Assembly (NCBI RefSeq): GCF_003202205.1
Contig: NZ_PDOG01000004.1
Coordinates: forward strand, 556,281-620,280
DNA from: Halomonas sp. LBP4
GTDB taxonomy: Bacteria; Pseudomonadota; Gammaproteobacteria; Pseudomonadales; Halomonadaceae
Length of the DNA stretch: 64,000 nt
Direction: 5' to 3'
Shown here: positions 18,486 through 26,764 of the stretch, one piece after another
How the letters are laid out: each line of letters starts with the position of its first letter
Position numbering within the stretch: position 1 is the first letter of the stretch
Program-made: the position numbers and the translations under genes
The notes under the pieces: generated by a model
Database searches by the model: none
The model's input: the letters and a program-made list of their open reading frames with translations, nothing else
What the model was told of the DNA's origin: nothing

Positions 18486-21011
18486 TTAGCGGTCGGTGGA
18501 AGGGCCGGCAAAGAACGCTTGCCACTGCTCGGGGCGGATCGGCTTCTGCAGGAAGGCGTCCCCCATCGACAGGCCATACTCACGCTCCAGCGCCTCGCGC
18601 GGCATGCCCGATGCCAGCACCACCGGGATCGCGGGCCAGCGGTGACGCACCTGCTCGCGCAGGTCGACGCCGCTGAGGGGGCCGTTGAGATTGACATCGG
18701 TGATGACCAGGCCGGTTGCCTGGGCGTTGTGCTGCAACCAGTCAAGCGCCTGCTGCGCATGGCGGAAGGCCTCGACGGGCCGCTGGTAGGTGGCGATGAG
18801 TTCAACCGTCACCCGCCTGACCTCGGTGTCGTCCTCCACCACCACCACGGTCTTGCCGTTCGGTACCGCCAAGGGCAGGACGGGCGGGGTGGCACGTTCG
18901 GGGCGCTCCGTGGCGGTACTGGTCGGCCAGCGCAAGCGTACCGTCGTGCCCTGGCCGGGTTCGGATTCCATGCTGAACTCGCCCCCGCTCTGGGTGACGA
19001 AACCGTAGACGGAGCTCAACCCCAGCCCGCTGCCCTGGCCCATGGGCTTGGTGGTGAAGAAGGGTTCCAGGACCCGGGCTTTCAGTTCGGCCGGTATCCC
19101 CTGGCCGGTATCGCTTACGGTGATCGTCACTGCGGGTGCCGTCCCCGCGCTTTGGCCGGTGGTGATGGTCAACTGGCCGCCCTCCGGCATGGCCGCGCTG
19201 CTGTTCAATGCCAGGTTCAGCACGGCGTTTTCCAGTTGCGACGGGTCGATGTACAGCCTCGCGCCCGGCGCTTGCCGCCGGATCAGCAACCGGGTGTGCG
19301 CCGATACGCTGTATTCCAGCAGTTCCTCGAGCCCGCCGATCAGGGCATCGATCTCGACCAATTCCGGCTGCAAGTGCTGCTTGCGGCTGAACGCCAGCAA
19401 GCGCTGTACCAGTTGCGTGCCGCGCTCGCTGACATCCCGGGCGCGCTCGGTGTACTTGCGCGCCTTGTCGGACAGGCTCGCCTGCTGTTCGAGCAGTTGT
19501 AGGTTGCCGAGAATGGCGGCCAGCAGGTTGTTGAAATCGTGCGCCACACCGCCGGTCAGTTGGCCCAGTACCTCCATCTTCTGGGCCTGTTGCAGTTGCT
19601 GCTCGACCGTGCGGCGGTCGGTGAGATCGCTGTAGAGCGTCACGAAACCGCCGCCAGGCATGGGTTGGCTGCGAAACTCGATCACGCGGCCATCGTCGTA
19701 ATGGCGCTCGAAGCTCTGGTAGACCTGGTGGCGACGCACGTTGATCGCGCTCATGTCGACCGAGTGATTGGCCAGCGTCAGGTTACGGTGAGGATGGCGG
19801 GCCATCTGGCGCTGCACCTCGGCCAGGGGCATGCCGGGCTCGATCGTCCCCGGAGCCAGGCCGAACATGTCCAGGTAGCGGCGATTCCAGGCGATCAGCC
19901 GATCGTCGGCGGAGAATACGCTGAGACCGTCCTGGATTTCGTTGAAGACCGTTTCCAGCAGGTGTTTCTGAGCTCTCAGGTCATGCCCGGCCTGTTCGAT
20001 GCGCCCGGCGTGATCGCGGAACACCTCGTAGGCCCTGGCCAGCGTCCCGATCTCATCGTGACGGGTCACGGCGATGTGCTTGGGTGCTTCGCCGCCCTGC
20101 GCCAGTTGCATCATGTCCTGGGTGACGATCCCCAGGTCACGTACCGTCTTCAGGTTGCTCATGTAGTGCAGGATCACCCCCACGATCAGCAGGCCGGTCA
20201 TCAGCATCATGCCGAACAGCACGCGATTCACCTGTGCATGGACGGTCTGCTGCTGGGCCACCACCTGGCGTTGCAAGTCGCCGGCAAAGCCGTTGACCTC
20301 CCGGGTCAGGCGCTCGGATTTGGCGCGCAGGCTGGCCAGCAGGAAGGCCTTCTGCTGACCGACTTGCGTCAGTTGGGCAGCGCTGCTCCCTGCCAGTTGT
20401 CGTAGCTGCCGGTAGGCCGGCGCGTGCGGCATCGACGGGGGTGGGGGCGCCGTCAGTGTGGTCCATTGCTCGACCCACTGGTCGGGGTCGCTGAGGCCCT
20501 GGTATAGCGCCTGCAGTATCTGCCAGTCAGTAACGGTGCGAGCGTCTTCCGTCTCTGCGATCCGACGGACGATCTGGTTGACTTCGAACTGGGCGGTCAG
20601 CAGGTCCTCGCGAATGAAGAGCTCGGTTTCCACCAGATCTGTCAGGCGGTCGATGTCGGTTCGCAACGCCTGAAGCAGGGATTGCAGCGTCAAGCGAAAG
20701 GGGCGGTCGCGGATGGAGGCGGCCACCACTACCAGCGACTGGAAGCGCTGCGTTAGCCGGTCGCGCTCGGTCTGCAAGAGAAAGGGCTTGGCGGCCGAGG
20801 CAACGTAAGGGGCCAGGGCGGCCACTTGCGCCACTTCTTCGGACAGGGTCAGGGCGGTCCGAATCTCCGGCAGCGTGCGCGCCTCGAACTCGCTGACGGC
20901 ATTGCGGGTCTGGGTCAGGCCAAACCAGGCAACCAGTACCAGGCCGATCGCCAACAGCGTGGCCAGGACCAGCGCCACCAGGGCACGTCGCTGCAGGGTC
21001 CAGCGTCTCAT
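18486..21011 (-). CDS. Hybrid sensor histidine kinase (TorS-like architecture)
   Basis: The 841-residue inner-membrane kinase has a membrane segment at about residues 8-30, a helical periplasmic sensor of about 235 residues, a second segment near 268-288, HAMP, a PAS domain (ETVFNEIQDGLSVFSADDRLIAWNRRYLDMF) and HisKA with His491 in GGVAHDFNN. An ATPase domain (SDTGQGIP, GSGLGLSS) and a C-terminal receiver with Asp772 (LVITDVNLN) follow. No Hpt domain is visible, unlike TorS, so phosphotransfer to the partner may bypass the receiver or use a separate Hpt. It lies 6 bases after its response regulator and upstream of the frc-like transporter. Confidence 0.93.
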   Translation of the reverse strand: MRRWTLQRRALVALVLATLLAIGLVLVAWFGLTQTRNAVSEFEARTLPEIRTALTLSEEVAQVAALAPYVASAAKPFLLQTERDRLTQRFQSLVVVAASIRDRPFRLTLQSLLQALRTDIDRLTDLVETELFIREDLLTAQFEVNQIVRRIAETEDARTVTDWQILQALYQGLSDPDQWVEQWTTLTAPPPPSMPHAPAYRQLRQLAGSSAAQLTQVGQQKAFLLASLRAKSERLTREVNGFAGDLQRQVVAQQQTVHAQVNRVLFGMMLMTGLLIVGVILHYMSNLKTVRDLGIVTQDMMQLAQGGEAPKHIAVTRHDEIGTLARAYEVFRDHAGRIEQAGHDLRAQKHLLETVFNEIQDGLSVFSADDRLIAWNRRYLDMFGLAPGTIEPGMPLAEVQRQMARHPHRNLTLANHSVDMSAINVRRHQVYQSFERHYDDGRVIEFRSQPMPGGGFVTLYSDLTDRRTVEQQLQQAQKMEVLGQLTGGVAHDFNNLLAAILGNLQLLEQQASLSDKARKYTERARDVSERGTQLVQRLLAFSRKQHLQPELVEIDALIGGLEELLEYSVSAHTRLLIRRQAPGARLYIDPSQLENAVLNLALNSSAAMPEGGQLTITTGQSAGTAPAVTITVSDTGQGIPAELKARVLEPFFTTKPMGQGSGLGLSSVYGFVTQSGGEFSMESEPGQGTTVRLRWPTSTATERPERATPPVLPLAVPNGKTVVVVEDDTEVRRVTVELIATYQRPVEAFRHAQQALDWLQHNAQATGLVITDVNLNGPLSGVDLREQVRHRWPAIPVVLASGMPREALEREYGLSMGDAFLQKPIRPEQWQAFFAGPSTDR

Positions 21012-21017
21012 CTCATC

Positions 21018-21770
21018 TCAGCGCTTGCGCACCTGGGCTTGAAACACGTAGCCCAGGCCGCGTTCGGTCAGAATGTAACGGGGGTGCTTGGGGTTGGCTT
21101 CGAGCTTGCGGCGCAGCCGCAGGATCAGCACATCGATGCTGCGGTCGAAGGAGTCGCAGTCGGTACCGCGGGTCCGCTCCAGCAGGCTGTCGCGGCTCAG
21201 TACCTGGTTGGCCGACGAGACCAGGCTTTCCAACAGGTTGAACTCGCCGAAGGTGAGGTTGACCGGCTGGTTGGCCGGGTTGTAGAGCATGCGCCGGGTC
21301 AAATCGAGTCGCCAGTCGTCGAACCAGAGGCAGGCATGGTCCTGATCATCGACGCTCTGCAGGGGCACGCTGAGTTGCTTGGAGCGGCGCAGCAGGGCAT
21401 GCACCCGCGCCATCAGCTCACGCAGATTGAAAGGTTTCATCAGGAAATCGTCTGCCGCGACCTCCAGGCCCAGGATGCGGTCGGTTTCATCGCCCTTGCC
21501 GGTCAGCATCATGATCGGTACCGCGCTGGTGGCCCGTATATCGCGAGCCACCTGCAAGCCATTCTCTCCGGCCAGTTTCAGGTCGAGCACGATCAGGTCC
21601 ACCGGGTCCCGGGCGATCAGTTCGTGCAGCGCCTGGCCACTTCGCAGGGCACTGACCCGGTAGCCTTCGTCCTGCAGCGCATCCTGCAGGACATCCAGCA
21701 TGTCGGGTTCATCGTCCACCACGGCAAGGTGGTATCTGGTCTGGTGGGTCACGGGGATTGGATTCGTCAT
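21018..21770 (-). CDS. OmpR/TorR-family response regulator
   Basis: This encodes 250 residues when started at the ATG at 21770, which has GGGAGAG just upstream; a longer frame to 21851 is possible but lacks a good ribosome site. The receiver has Asp63 in LIVLDLKLAGENG and Lys in DDFLMKPFNL. The C-terminal winged helix ends in YILTERGLGYVFQAQ. It is first in a two-gene unit with the hybrid kinase and is the probable regulator of the downstream sugar transporter. DNA targets are not known. Confidence 0.92.
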   Translation of the reverse strand: MTNPIPVTHQTRYHLAVVDDEPDMLDVLQDALQDEGYRVSALRSGQALHELIARDPVDLIVLDLKLAGENGLQVARDIRATSAVPIMMLTGKGDETDRILGLEVAADDFLMKPFNLRELMARVHALLRRSKQLSVPLQSVDDQDHACLWFDDWRLDLTRRMLYNPANQPVNLTFGEFNLLESLVSSANQVLSRDSLLERTRGTDCDSFDRSIDVLILRLRRKLEANPKHPRYILTERGLGYVFQAQVRKR

Positions 21771-21959
21771 TGTCTCTCCCGCCATGGCAGAGGCGTACCC
21801 GCCCCATTTCGAAGAAAGCCCTCGCATCGACATATTAATGTAAAACTTCAATCATTTCGGAGTGCTCGACTATAGAAGGAGCCGAGTGACTGTGTGCACG
21901 CCATGCCTTGCGCTATCTTGGGGTGCAGTGTCCATCGTCTCGTGCCGCAGGAGAACCCC

Positions 21960-22373
21960 ATGACCGTGATGACCGCCGCCGCCATCGAGGACTTCCTCGA
22001 CGAGGTCTTTCCCCAGCGGACGGGGACCATCGAGGGCGTCGATCACATGCGGGCCACCATGAGCCTGGCGATCGAGGACGAGCACCTGCGGCCCGGGGCC
22101 AGCGTCTCCGGCCCCACCCTGATGGGGTTGGCCGATGTCTGCCTGTACGTGGCGATACTGGCCCAGGTCGGCCCGGAGCCCATGGCCGTGACCAGCGACC
22201 TGCATTGCCGCTTCCTGCGCCGGCCCCGGGGCGATCGCGATGTCATCGCCAATGCCCGTCTCGTCAAGCTGGGGAATCGCCTGGCGGTGGGCGAGGTGCA
22301 GCTCTATTCCGCCGGTGACGAGCGGCCGGTGGCCCTGGTCACCGCCACCTATGTGTTGCCCGACCGTGACTAG
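21960..22373 (+). CDS. PaaI-family thioesterase (hotdog fold)
   Basis: A 137-residue protein is started at 21960, where CAGGAG lies upstream. The segment [29 protein letters not shown] contains the helix-borne Asp (GLADV) that serves as catalytic acid in PaaI-type hotdog thioesterases, followed by the beta-rich [23 protein letters not shown]. It should hydrolyse acyl-CoA thioesters; the acyl group is unknown. Its 3' end overlaps the convergent DUF423 gene by four bases. Confidence 0.8.
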   Translation: MTVMTAAAIEDFLDEVFPQRTGTIEGVDHMRATMSLAIEDEHLRPGASVSGPTLMGLADVCLYVAILAQVGPEPMAVTSDLHCRFLRRPRGDRDVIANARLVKLGNRLAVGEVQLYSAGDERPVALVTATYVLPDRD

Positions 22374-22753
22374 CTCGCGGCTCTGGCTCGCAGCACGCAC
22401 CCGGCCAGCGCCAGCCAGCCGGCGAGCATCAGCACGCCGCCGAGCGGCGTGATCATGCCCAGGCCGCGCACGCCGGTCAGGGCCAGGGCATAGAGCGAGC
22501 CCGAGAACAGCAGCACCCCCGCCACCCAGAGCCCCAGGACGAGCCGCTGGCCCGCCAGGCGGTGCGAGGCGCGCCAGGCCAGCACGGCGAGCAGCGCCAG
22601 GGTATGCCAGGCCTGGTAGCGCACGCCGGTCTCGAAGGCGGCCGCCAGGCGCGGGGCCAGCTGCCCTTCCAGGGCATGGGCGCCGAAGGCGCCGGCCATC
22701 ACCACCAGGGCGCCCGAGAGCGCGCCTGCGAACCACCACCCCCTGTCCTGCAT
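22370..22753 (-). CDS. DUF423 family membrane protein
   Basis: This is a 127-residue, four-helix inner-membrane protein. The diagnostic DUF423 motif is [13 protein letters not shown] near residues 20-32, with a [10 protein letters not shown] segment and a final helical pair ([17 protein letters not shown]). The function of this widespread family (YgdD in E. coli) is not established. It is convergent with the thioesterase gene and divergent from thiS. Confidence 0.88.
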   Translation of the reverse strand: MQDRGWWFAGALSGALVVMAGAFGAHALEGQLAPRLAAAFETGVRYQAWHTLALLAVLAWRASHRLAGQRLVLGLWVAGVLLFSGSLYALALTGVRGLGMITPLGGVLMLAGWLALAGCVLRARAAS

Positions 22754-22826
22754 GGGCCGGCCTCCCTCGTCACTCGAGAATGGTTGCGAATCGAAGCCTA
22801 CCGTACCCCGGCCGGCTCGACTCCGC

Positions 22827-22832
22827 TACAAT
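22827..22832 (+). promoter_or_regulatory. Possible -10 box for thiS-thiG
   Basis: TACAAT matches the sigma-70 -10 consensus at five of six positions, 40 bases before the thiS start. No good -35 box is visible at the right spacing. No TPP riboswitch was recognised between 22754 and 22871. Confidence 0.35.
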
Positions 22833-22871
22833 GGTGGCCCCGCGAATCCCCGAGCACGAAGAGAGGACGCC

Positions 22872-23072
22872 ATGCAGATTCAGCTCAATGGCGAAGCGCG
22901 CACCCTGACGCCCGACCTCACGGTCGCCGAGCTGGTCGAGTCCCTGGGGCTCGCCGGCCGGCGCATCGCCGTGGAGGTCAACGAGGAGATCGTGCCGAAG
23001 AGCGCGCACGGCGAGATCCGACTGGCCGAGGGCGACCGGGTCGAGGTCGTTCACGCCATCGGCGGCGGCTAG
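22872..23072 (+). CDS. thiS: Sulfur carrier protein ThiS
   Basis: This is a 66-residue ubiquitin-like protein ending in GGG, with the terminal Gly-Gly that becomes adenylated and thiocarboxylated. The start [27 protein letters not shown] and the [11 protein letters not shown] stretch are standard ThiS features. It carries sulfur to ThiG for thiazole formation in thiamine synthesis. The start at 22872 has GAGAGGA upstream and is followed by thiG after 50 bases. Confidence 0.93.
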   Translation: MQIQLNGEARTLTPDLTVAELVESLGLAGRRIAVEVNEEIVPKSAHGEIRLAEGDRVEVVHAIGGG

Positions 23073-23122
23073 TCGCCGGGCCCCCGGCTGTCGGGCATTC
23101 CACGGGTATACAGGAGCAGAGC

Positions 23123-23920
23123 ATGAGTGAGTTTTTCCAGGACCAGCCGCTGAACATCGCCGGGCGCGAGTTTGCCTCCCGCCTGCTGGTCGGTACCGGC
23201 AAGTACAAGGACTTCGACGAGACGGCCGAGGCGATCGCCGCCAGCGGTGCCGAGGTGGTGACCTTCGCGGTGCGTCGCACCAATCTGGGGCAGGAAGCCG
23301 GTGAGCCGAACCTGCTCGACGCCGTTCCTCCGGAGCGTTTCACCCTGCTGCCCAATACCGCCGGCTGCTATACGGCCAAGGACGCGGTGCGCACCTGCAG
23401 GCTGGCTCGGGAGCTGCTCGACGGTCATCACCTGGTCAAGCTCGAGGTGCTGGGCGACGACTCGACCCTCTACCCCAATGTGGTCGAGACCCTGTCGGCC
23501 GCCGAGACGCTGATCGCCGATGGCTTCGACGTCATGGTCTACACCAGCGACGATCCCATCGTGGCCCGGGAGCTCGAGCGCCTCGGCTGCTGTGCCATCA
23601 TGCCGCTGGGCTCGCTGATCGGCTCCGGTCACGGCATCCAGAACCCGCACAACATCCGCCTGATCATCGAGCAGGCCGGCGTCCCGGTGCTGGTGGATGC
23701 CGGCATCGGCACCGCCTCCGACGCGGCCATGGCCATGGAGCTCGGCTGCGACGGCGTGCTGATGAATTCCGCCATCGCCCACGCCCGCCAGCCGGTGTTG
23801 ATGGCCAGCGCCATGAGGAAAGCGGTGGAGGCCGGCCGCGAGGCCTTCCTGGCGGGGCGCATGCCGCGCCGTCAGAGCGCCGACCCCTCCTCGCCCTTCG
23901 CCGGCCGCATCAACGGCTGA
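23123..23920 (+). CDS. thiG: Thiazole synthase ThiG
   Basis: A 265-residue TIM-barrel enzyme joins deoxyxylulose phosphate, dehydroglycine and the ThiS thiocarboxylate into the thiazole phosphate of thiamine. Lys106 in [11 protein letters not shown] is the Schiff-base lysine. GIQNP and [20 protein letters not shown] form the phosphate-binding side. CAGGAG precedes the ATG at 23123. ThiO/ThiH and ThiC are not in the window; ThiD is encoded separately at 38711-39523. Confidence 0.95.
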   Translation: MSEFFQDQPLNIAGREFASRLLVGTGKYKDFDETAEAIAASGAEVVTFAVRRTNLGQEAGEPNLLDAVPPERFTLLPNTAGCYTAKDAVRTCRLARELLDGHHLVKLEVLGDDSTLYPNVVETLSAAETLIADGFDVMVYTSDDPIVARELERLGCCAIMPLGSLIGSGHGIQNPHNIRLIIEQAGVPVLVDAGIGTASDAAMAMELGCDGVLMNSAIAHARQPVLMASAMRKAVEAGREAFLAGRMPRRQSADPSSPFAGRING

Positions 23921-23961
23921 GCCACCCGCAACCCGAGCCCCAGAGAGCCCCTTTCGATTCC

Positions 23962-24708
23962 ATGAACGATCCGCAACACGACGCGCCTGCCTCGACCACC
24001 GGCCCGGAAGGGCCCGACGCCCCGCTGCACCGCCGTGGCATCAAGAGCTATGTGCTGCGCGCCGGCCGGATGACCCAGGCCCAGACCCGTGGCCTGGAAG
24101 AGGTCTGGCCGCGGCTGGGCCTGACGCTGGCGGACGGCCGGCAGGACCTCGATGCCCTGTTCGGCCGCCGGGCGGCACGGGTGCTGGAGATCGGCTTCGG
24201 CATGGGCGCCTCGCTGGTCGAGCAGGCCGAGACCCATCCGGATACCGACTTCATCGGCATCGAGGTGCATGCCCCCGGGGTCGGCAAGCTGCTCGACGAG
24301 GCCGACAAGCGCGGCCTGACCAACCTCCGGGTCTACCGCGAGGATGCGTTGGCGGTGCTCGAGCAGTGCCTGCCGGAGGCGAGCCTCGACACCCTGCAGC
24401 TGTTCTTCCCCGACCCCTGGCCGAAGAAGAAGCACCACAAGCGACGCATCGTCAAGCCCGCCTTCGTCGAGCTGGTGCGCACCCGGCTCAAGCCCGGCGG
24501 CATCTTCCACCTGGCCACCGACTGGGAGGCCTACGCCGAGTGGATGGCCGAGGTCATGGCCGCGGCGCCGGGCTATCGCAATGTGGCGGCTCCGGACACG
24601 GCGCCCTATGTGCCGCGACCGGCGTTTCGCCCGCTGACCAAGTTCGAGGCCCGGGGCGAGCGCCTCGGTCATGGCGTCTGGGACCTGATGTATCGACGCT
24701 GCGAATAG
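23962..24708 (+). CDS. trmB: tRNA (guanine-N7-)-methyltransferase TrmB
   Basis: This encodes 248 residues of a Rossmann methyltransferase making m7G46 in tRNA variable loops. The N-terminal [23 protein letters not shown], the SAM loop [12 protein letters not shown], the [15 protein letters not shown] strand end and the catalytic [14 protein letters not shown] block are all intact. It follows thiG by 41 bases and may be cotranscribed. The last 155 bases are overlapped by the C-terminal part of the EamA transporter gene on the other strand. Confidence 0.95.
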   Translation: MNDPQHDAPASTTGPEGPDAPLHRRGIKSYVLRAGRMTQAQTRGLEEVWPRLGLTLADGRQDLDALFGRRAARVLEIGFGMGASLVEQAETHPDTDFIGIEVHAPGVGKLLDEADKRGLTNLRVYREDALAVLEQCLPEASLDTLQLFFPDPWPKKKHHKRRIVKPAFVELVRTRLKPGGIFHLATDWEAYAEWMAEVMAAAPGYRNVAAPDTAPYVPRPAFRPLTKFEARGERLGHGVWDLMYRRCE

Positions 24709-25573
24709 TCAGGCCGACACCGGCGATGGCAATGCCCATGCCGATGATGCCCTGCCCCCCCGGGCGCTCGCCGAACATGGCCGCCGCCCAGAGCAGGGTC
24801 ACGGCGGGGGTCAGGTAGACCAGCGTCGAGGTCAGGGTCACCCCGAGCCGGCGCAGGCTCGCGACGAAGAACCCGTACCCTCCCAGGCTCGATAGCACGA
24901 TCAGCCAGCCGATCGCGGTGACGCTGGGCAGGTCGGCGGCGGGAAACGCGAGGACTCCACCGCCGGCGATCAAGGCGGCCAGCGTGAAGATTGCCGTGGC
25001 GGCAAGGAGCTGGAACAGCAAGGTTGCCGATATCGGCATCGCCGTCGTCCAGCGCACGGCCAGCAGGCTACCCAGCGTCACCGCCACCACCGAGCCGAGC
25101 GGCAGCAGGTAGGCCCACAGCGGGGCGCCGCTGCCGCGCTCGATATCGTCGGCCACGTACAGCAGCATCCCCAGCGTGGCGATCGCCATGCCCGCCCAGC
25201 CCCGGGGGGCCAGGCGCTCGCCGAGCCAGGGGCCGGCCAGCGCCGCCGCCAGCAACGGCTGCAGGGCGGTGATCAGCGCGGTCACCCCGGCGCTGACGCC
25301 GAGCTGGATCGCCAGTATCACCCCCAGCAGGTACCCCCCCATGGTCAGGCCGCCGATGGCCATTTCGCGCAGGACATCCCGGCATGCCAGCCGGCCGGGC
25401 CGGCGCAGCCGCCAATACAGGCCAACCAGCAGGCCGGCCAGCAGGAAGCGCCAGGCAAACAGCGCCAGCACCGGGGTGTCGGCCTCGATCGCCAGCCGTC
25501 CGCCGACGAACCCCGAGCTCCAGCACACCACGAAGCCCATGGCGATCAGCGGCGTCAGCAGGATAGGTGGCAT
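24554..25573 (-). CDS. EamA/DMT-family transporter
   Basis: This is a 339-residue membrane protein with ten predicted helices in two EamA repeats (first [21 protein letters not shown], second after [11 protein letters not shown]). The transporter core ends near [11 protein letters not shown]. It continues for about 45 Arg/Pro-rich residues read antisense to trmB until the first stop at 24554, so the tail is probably not structured. The substrate is unknown; family members export amino acids or metabolites. The divergent LysR regulator 93 bases away is the likely controller. Confidence 0.85.
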   Translation of the reverse strand: MPPILLTPLIAMGFVVCWSSGFVGGRLAIEADTPVLALFAWRFLLAGLLVGLYWRLRRPGRLACRDVLREMAIGGLTMGGYLLGVILAIQLGVSAGVTALITALQPLLAAALAGPWLGERLAPRGWAGMAIATLGMLLYVADDIERGSGAPLWAYLLPLGSVVAVTLGSLLAVRWTTAMPISATLLFQLLAATAIFTLAALIAGGGVLAFPAADLPSVTAIGWLIVLSSLGGYGFFVASLRRLGVTLTSTLVYLTPAVTLLWAAAMFGERPGGQGIIGMGIAIAGVGLTIRSVDTSGPRRHDRGARPGPRTWSAGETPVAAHRAPCPEPPHCDSPAPRP

Positions 25574-25626
25574 GGCGATCTCTCTCCGTCAGGCGATGTT
25601 CGTCCTTGAGCCTGGGGCAGGAATCG

Positions 25627-25644
25627 ATTTCAATAAATCGAAAT
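25627..25644. promoter_or_regulatory. Dyad between EamA and LysR genes
   Basis: ATTTC (25627-25631) and GAAAT (25640-25644), separated by eight bases, form a symmetric site containing the T-N11-A LysR pattern. It lies 22 bases before the LysR start and 54 before the EamA start on the other strand. A LysR operator for autoregulation and transporter control is likely. Confidence 0.45.
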
Positions 25645-25665
25645 TATCTGCAAGGAGGGTTCAGC

Positions 25666-26577
25666 ATGTCTGAAGTCATGGCGTCGGCCCTGGATCTCGA
25701 GTCGCTGCGCAGCTTCCAGGTGGCGGCGCAACTGGGATCCCTCGGTGCCGCAGCGCAGCAGCGGCATCGCACCACCAGTGCCATCAGCATGCAGATCAAG
25801 CGGCTGGAGGAGGTGCTGGGCACGCGGCTGCTGGAGCGCGGCCCGCGCGGGGTGACGCCGACCGCCGCCGGGGAAGCCCTGTTGCAGGAGTCGCGGGAGC
25901 TCCTGCGGTTGCACGACGGCATGCTGTCGCGCTTCACCGGTCGCGGGCTGGGCGGCAAGGTGCGCCTCGGTCTCCCGGAAGACTATGCCCGTGAGCTGCT
26001 CGTCGACGTGTTGCCGGATTTCATCGCGCGCCACCCCGATGTGTTGCTGGAGGCGGTGACCGCCACCAGTGGCGAGCTGGCGCGCCAGTTGACCCGTTCT
26101 CAACTGGCGCTGGCGGTGGTGCTGGATCGCCCGCACCCCCTCCCCGGCGGTGTGTCGCTGTGGCGGACCACGCCGGTATGGGCCGGCCCCCGCGTGGGAC
26201 GGCTGACCGAACGCGCCAGCATCCCCCTGGCCCTTCACGAGGTCGACTGTCCGTATCGGGAGCTGGCGGTCGAGGCGTTGGAAGCCGCGGGCACGCCCTG
26301 GCATGCGGTCTTTACCAGTACCAGCATCCATGCCGTGGAGAAGGCGGTCGAGGCGGGCCTGGCGATCAGCGTGATCGACCGCGAGCGACTGACGTCGGCG
26401 ATGCGCGAGCTGGGGCGTGACGAGGGCCTGCCGCCGCTGCCCCCCTGTGAGGCACGGCTGCACGTCGGGAAGCGTATCGAGGAGGCGTCACGCCCGGCGG
26501 TGGAAGCCCTGGCCGCGTTACTGCGCGAGCGCCTGCATGAACGTGGCCCCTGGCGTGCGGCGCCACGCTCGACCTGA
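25666..26577 (+). CDS. LysR-family transcriptional regulator
   Basis: The 303-residue protein has a typical N-terminal HTH (LDLESLRSFQVAAQLGSLGAAAQQRHRTTSAISMQIKRLEEVLG) and a periplasmic-binding-like effector domain. AAGGAGG precedes the ATG at 25666. It is divergent from the EamA transporter and close to a symmetric operator candidate, suggesting local control. No effector can be deduced. Its stop is only a few bases from the terminator of the oppositely transcribed candidate small RNA. Confidence 0.9.
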   Translation: MSEVMASALDLESLRSFQVAAQLGSLGAAAQQRHRTTSAISMQIKRLEEVLGTRLLERGPRGVTPTAAGEALLQESRELLRLHDGMLSRFTGRGLGGKVRLGLPEDYARELLVDVLPDFIARHPDVLLEAVTATSGELARQLTRSQLALAVVLDRPHPLPGGVSLWRTTPVWAGPRVGRLTERASIPLALHEVDCPYRELAVEALEAAGTPWHAVFTSTSIHAVEKAVEAGLAISVIDRERLTSAMRELGRDEGLPPLPPCEARLHVGKRIEEASRPAVEALAALLRERLHERGPWRAAPRST

Positions 26578-26583
26578 TCGAGC

Positions 26584-26697
26584 AAAAAAAACGCCACCGG
26601 GAGGGTGGCGGCAAGACCGTGACTAGCAATGAGAGGGAGAAACCATGGCAGGAGCCTGGCGGCCCTGCCCTGGCCGTGGCGCCTCATCAACGCCACG
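26584..26697 (-). ncRNA. Candidate Fur-regulated small RNA
   Basis: A minus-strand unit of about 114 nt starts at the base of a 7-bp 5' stem-loop (26697-26691 with 26681-26675). It has a second bulged stem-loop (26669-26647) and about 36 unpaired, pyrimidine-rich bases (26646-26611), and ends in a GC hairpin with eight U. A sigma-70 promoter with a Fur-box-like spacer lies exactly upstream, and the predicted start coincides with the first stem. This layout matches iron-responsive Hfq-dependent RNAs such as RyhB and PrrF in design; I see no sequence identity to them. No protein frame on either strand looks real. Confidence 0.6.
26592..26610 (-). terminator. Rho-independent terminator of the candidate small RNA
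   Basis: A 7-bp stem CGCCACC with five-base loop is followed on the minus strand by TTTTTTTT (26591-26584). It is oriented away from the LysR gene, which ends at 26577, so it does not serve that gene. It lies about 155 bases beyond the AEC transporter stop. Confidence 0.85.
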
Positions 26698-26703
26698 AAT
26701 GGA

Positions 26704-26732
26704 AAGATAATCGTTCTCATTTATCCCGTCAA
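26704..26732 (-). promoter_or_regulatory. Sigma-70 promoter with overlapping Fur box
   Basis: On the minus strand TTGACG (26732-26727) and TATCTT (26709-26704) are spaced by 17 bases. The spacer and -10 box are covered by GATAATCGTTCTCATTTATC (plus strand, 26706-26725), which matches 13 of the last 16 positions of the Fur consensus in the reverse orientation. Repression under iron-replete conditions is the expected result. Confidence 0.6.
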
Positions 26733-26764
26733 CACAAATGCGAATGTTTTTTTATTGAGGCCTC

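Noticed and set aside
22754..22871. TPP riboswitch before thiS
   Set aside because: The conserved CTGAGA and ACCTGATCTGG-type elements are absent in the short leader.
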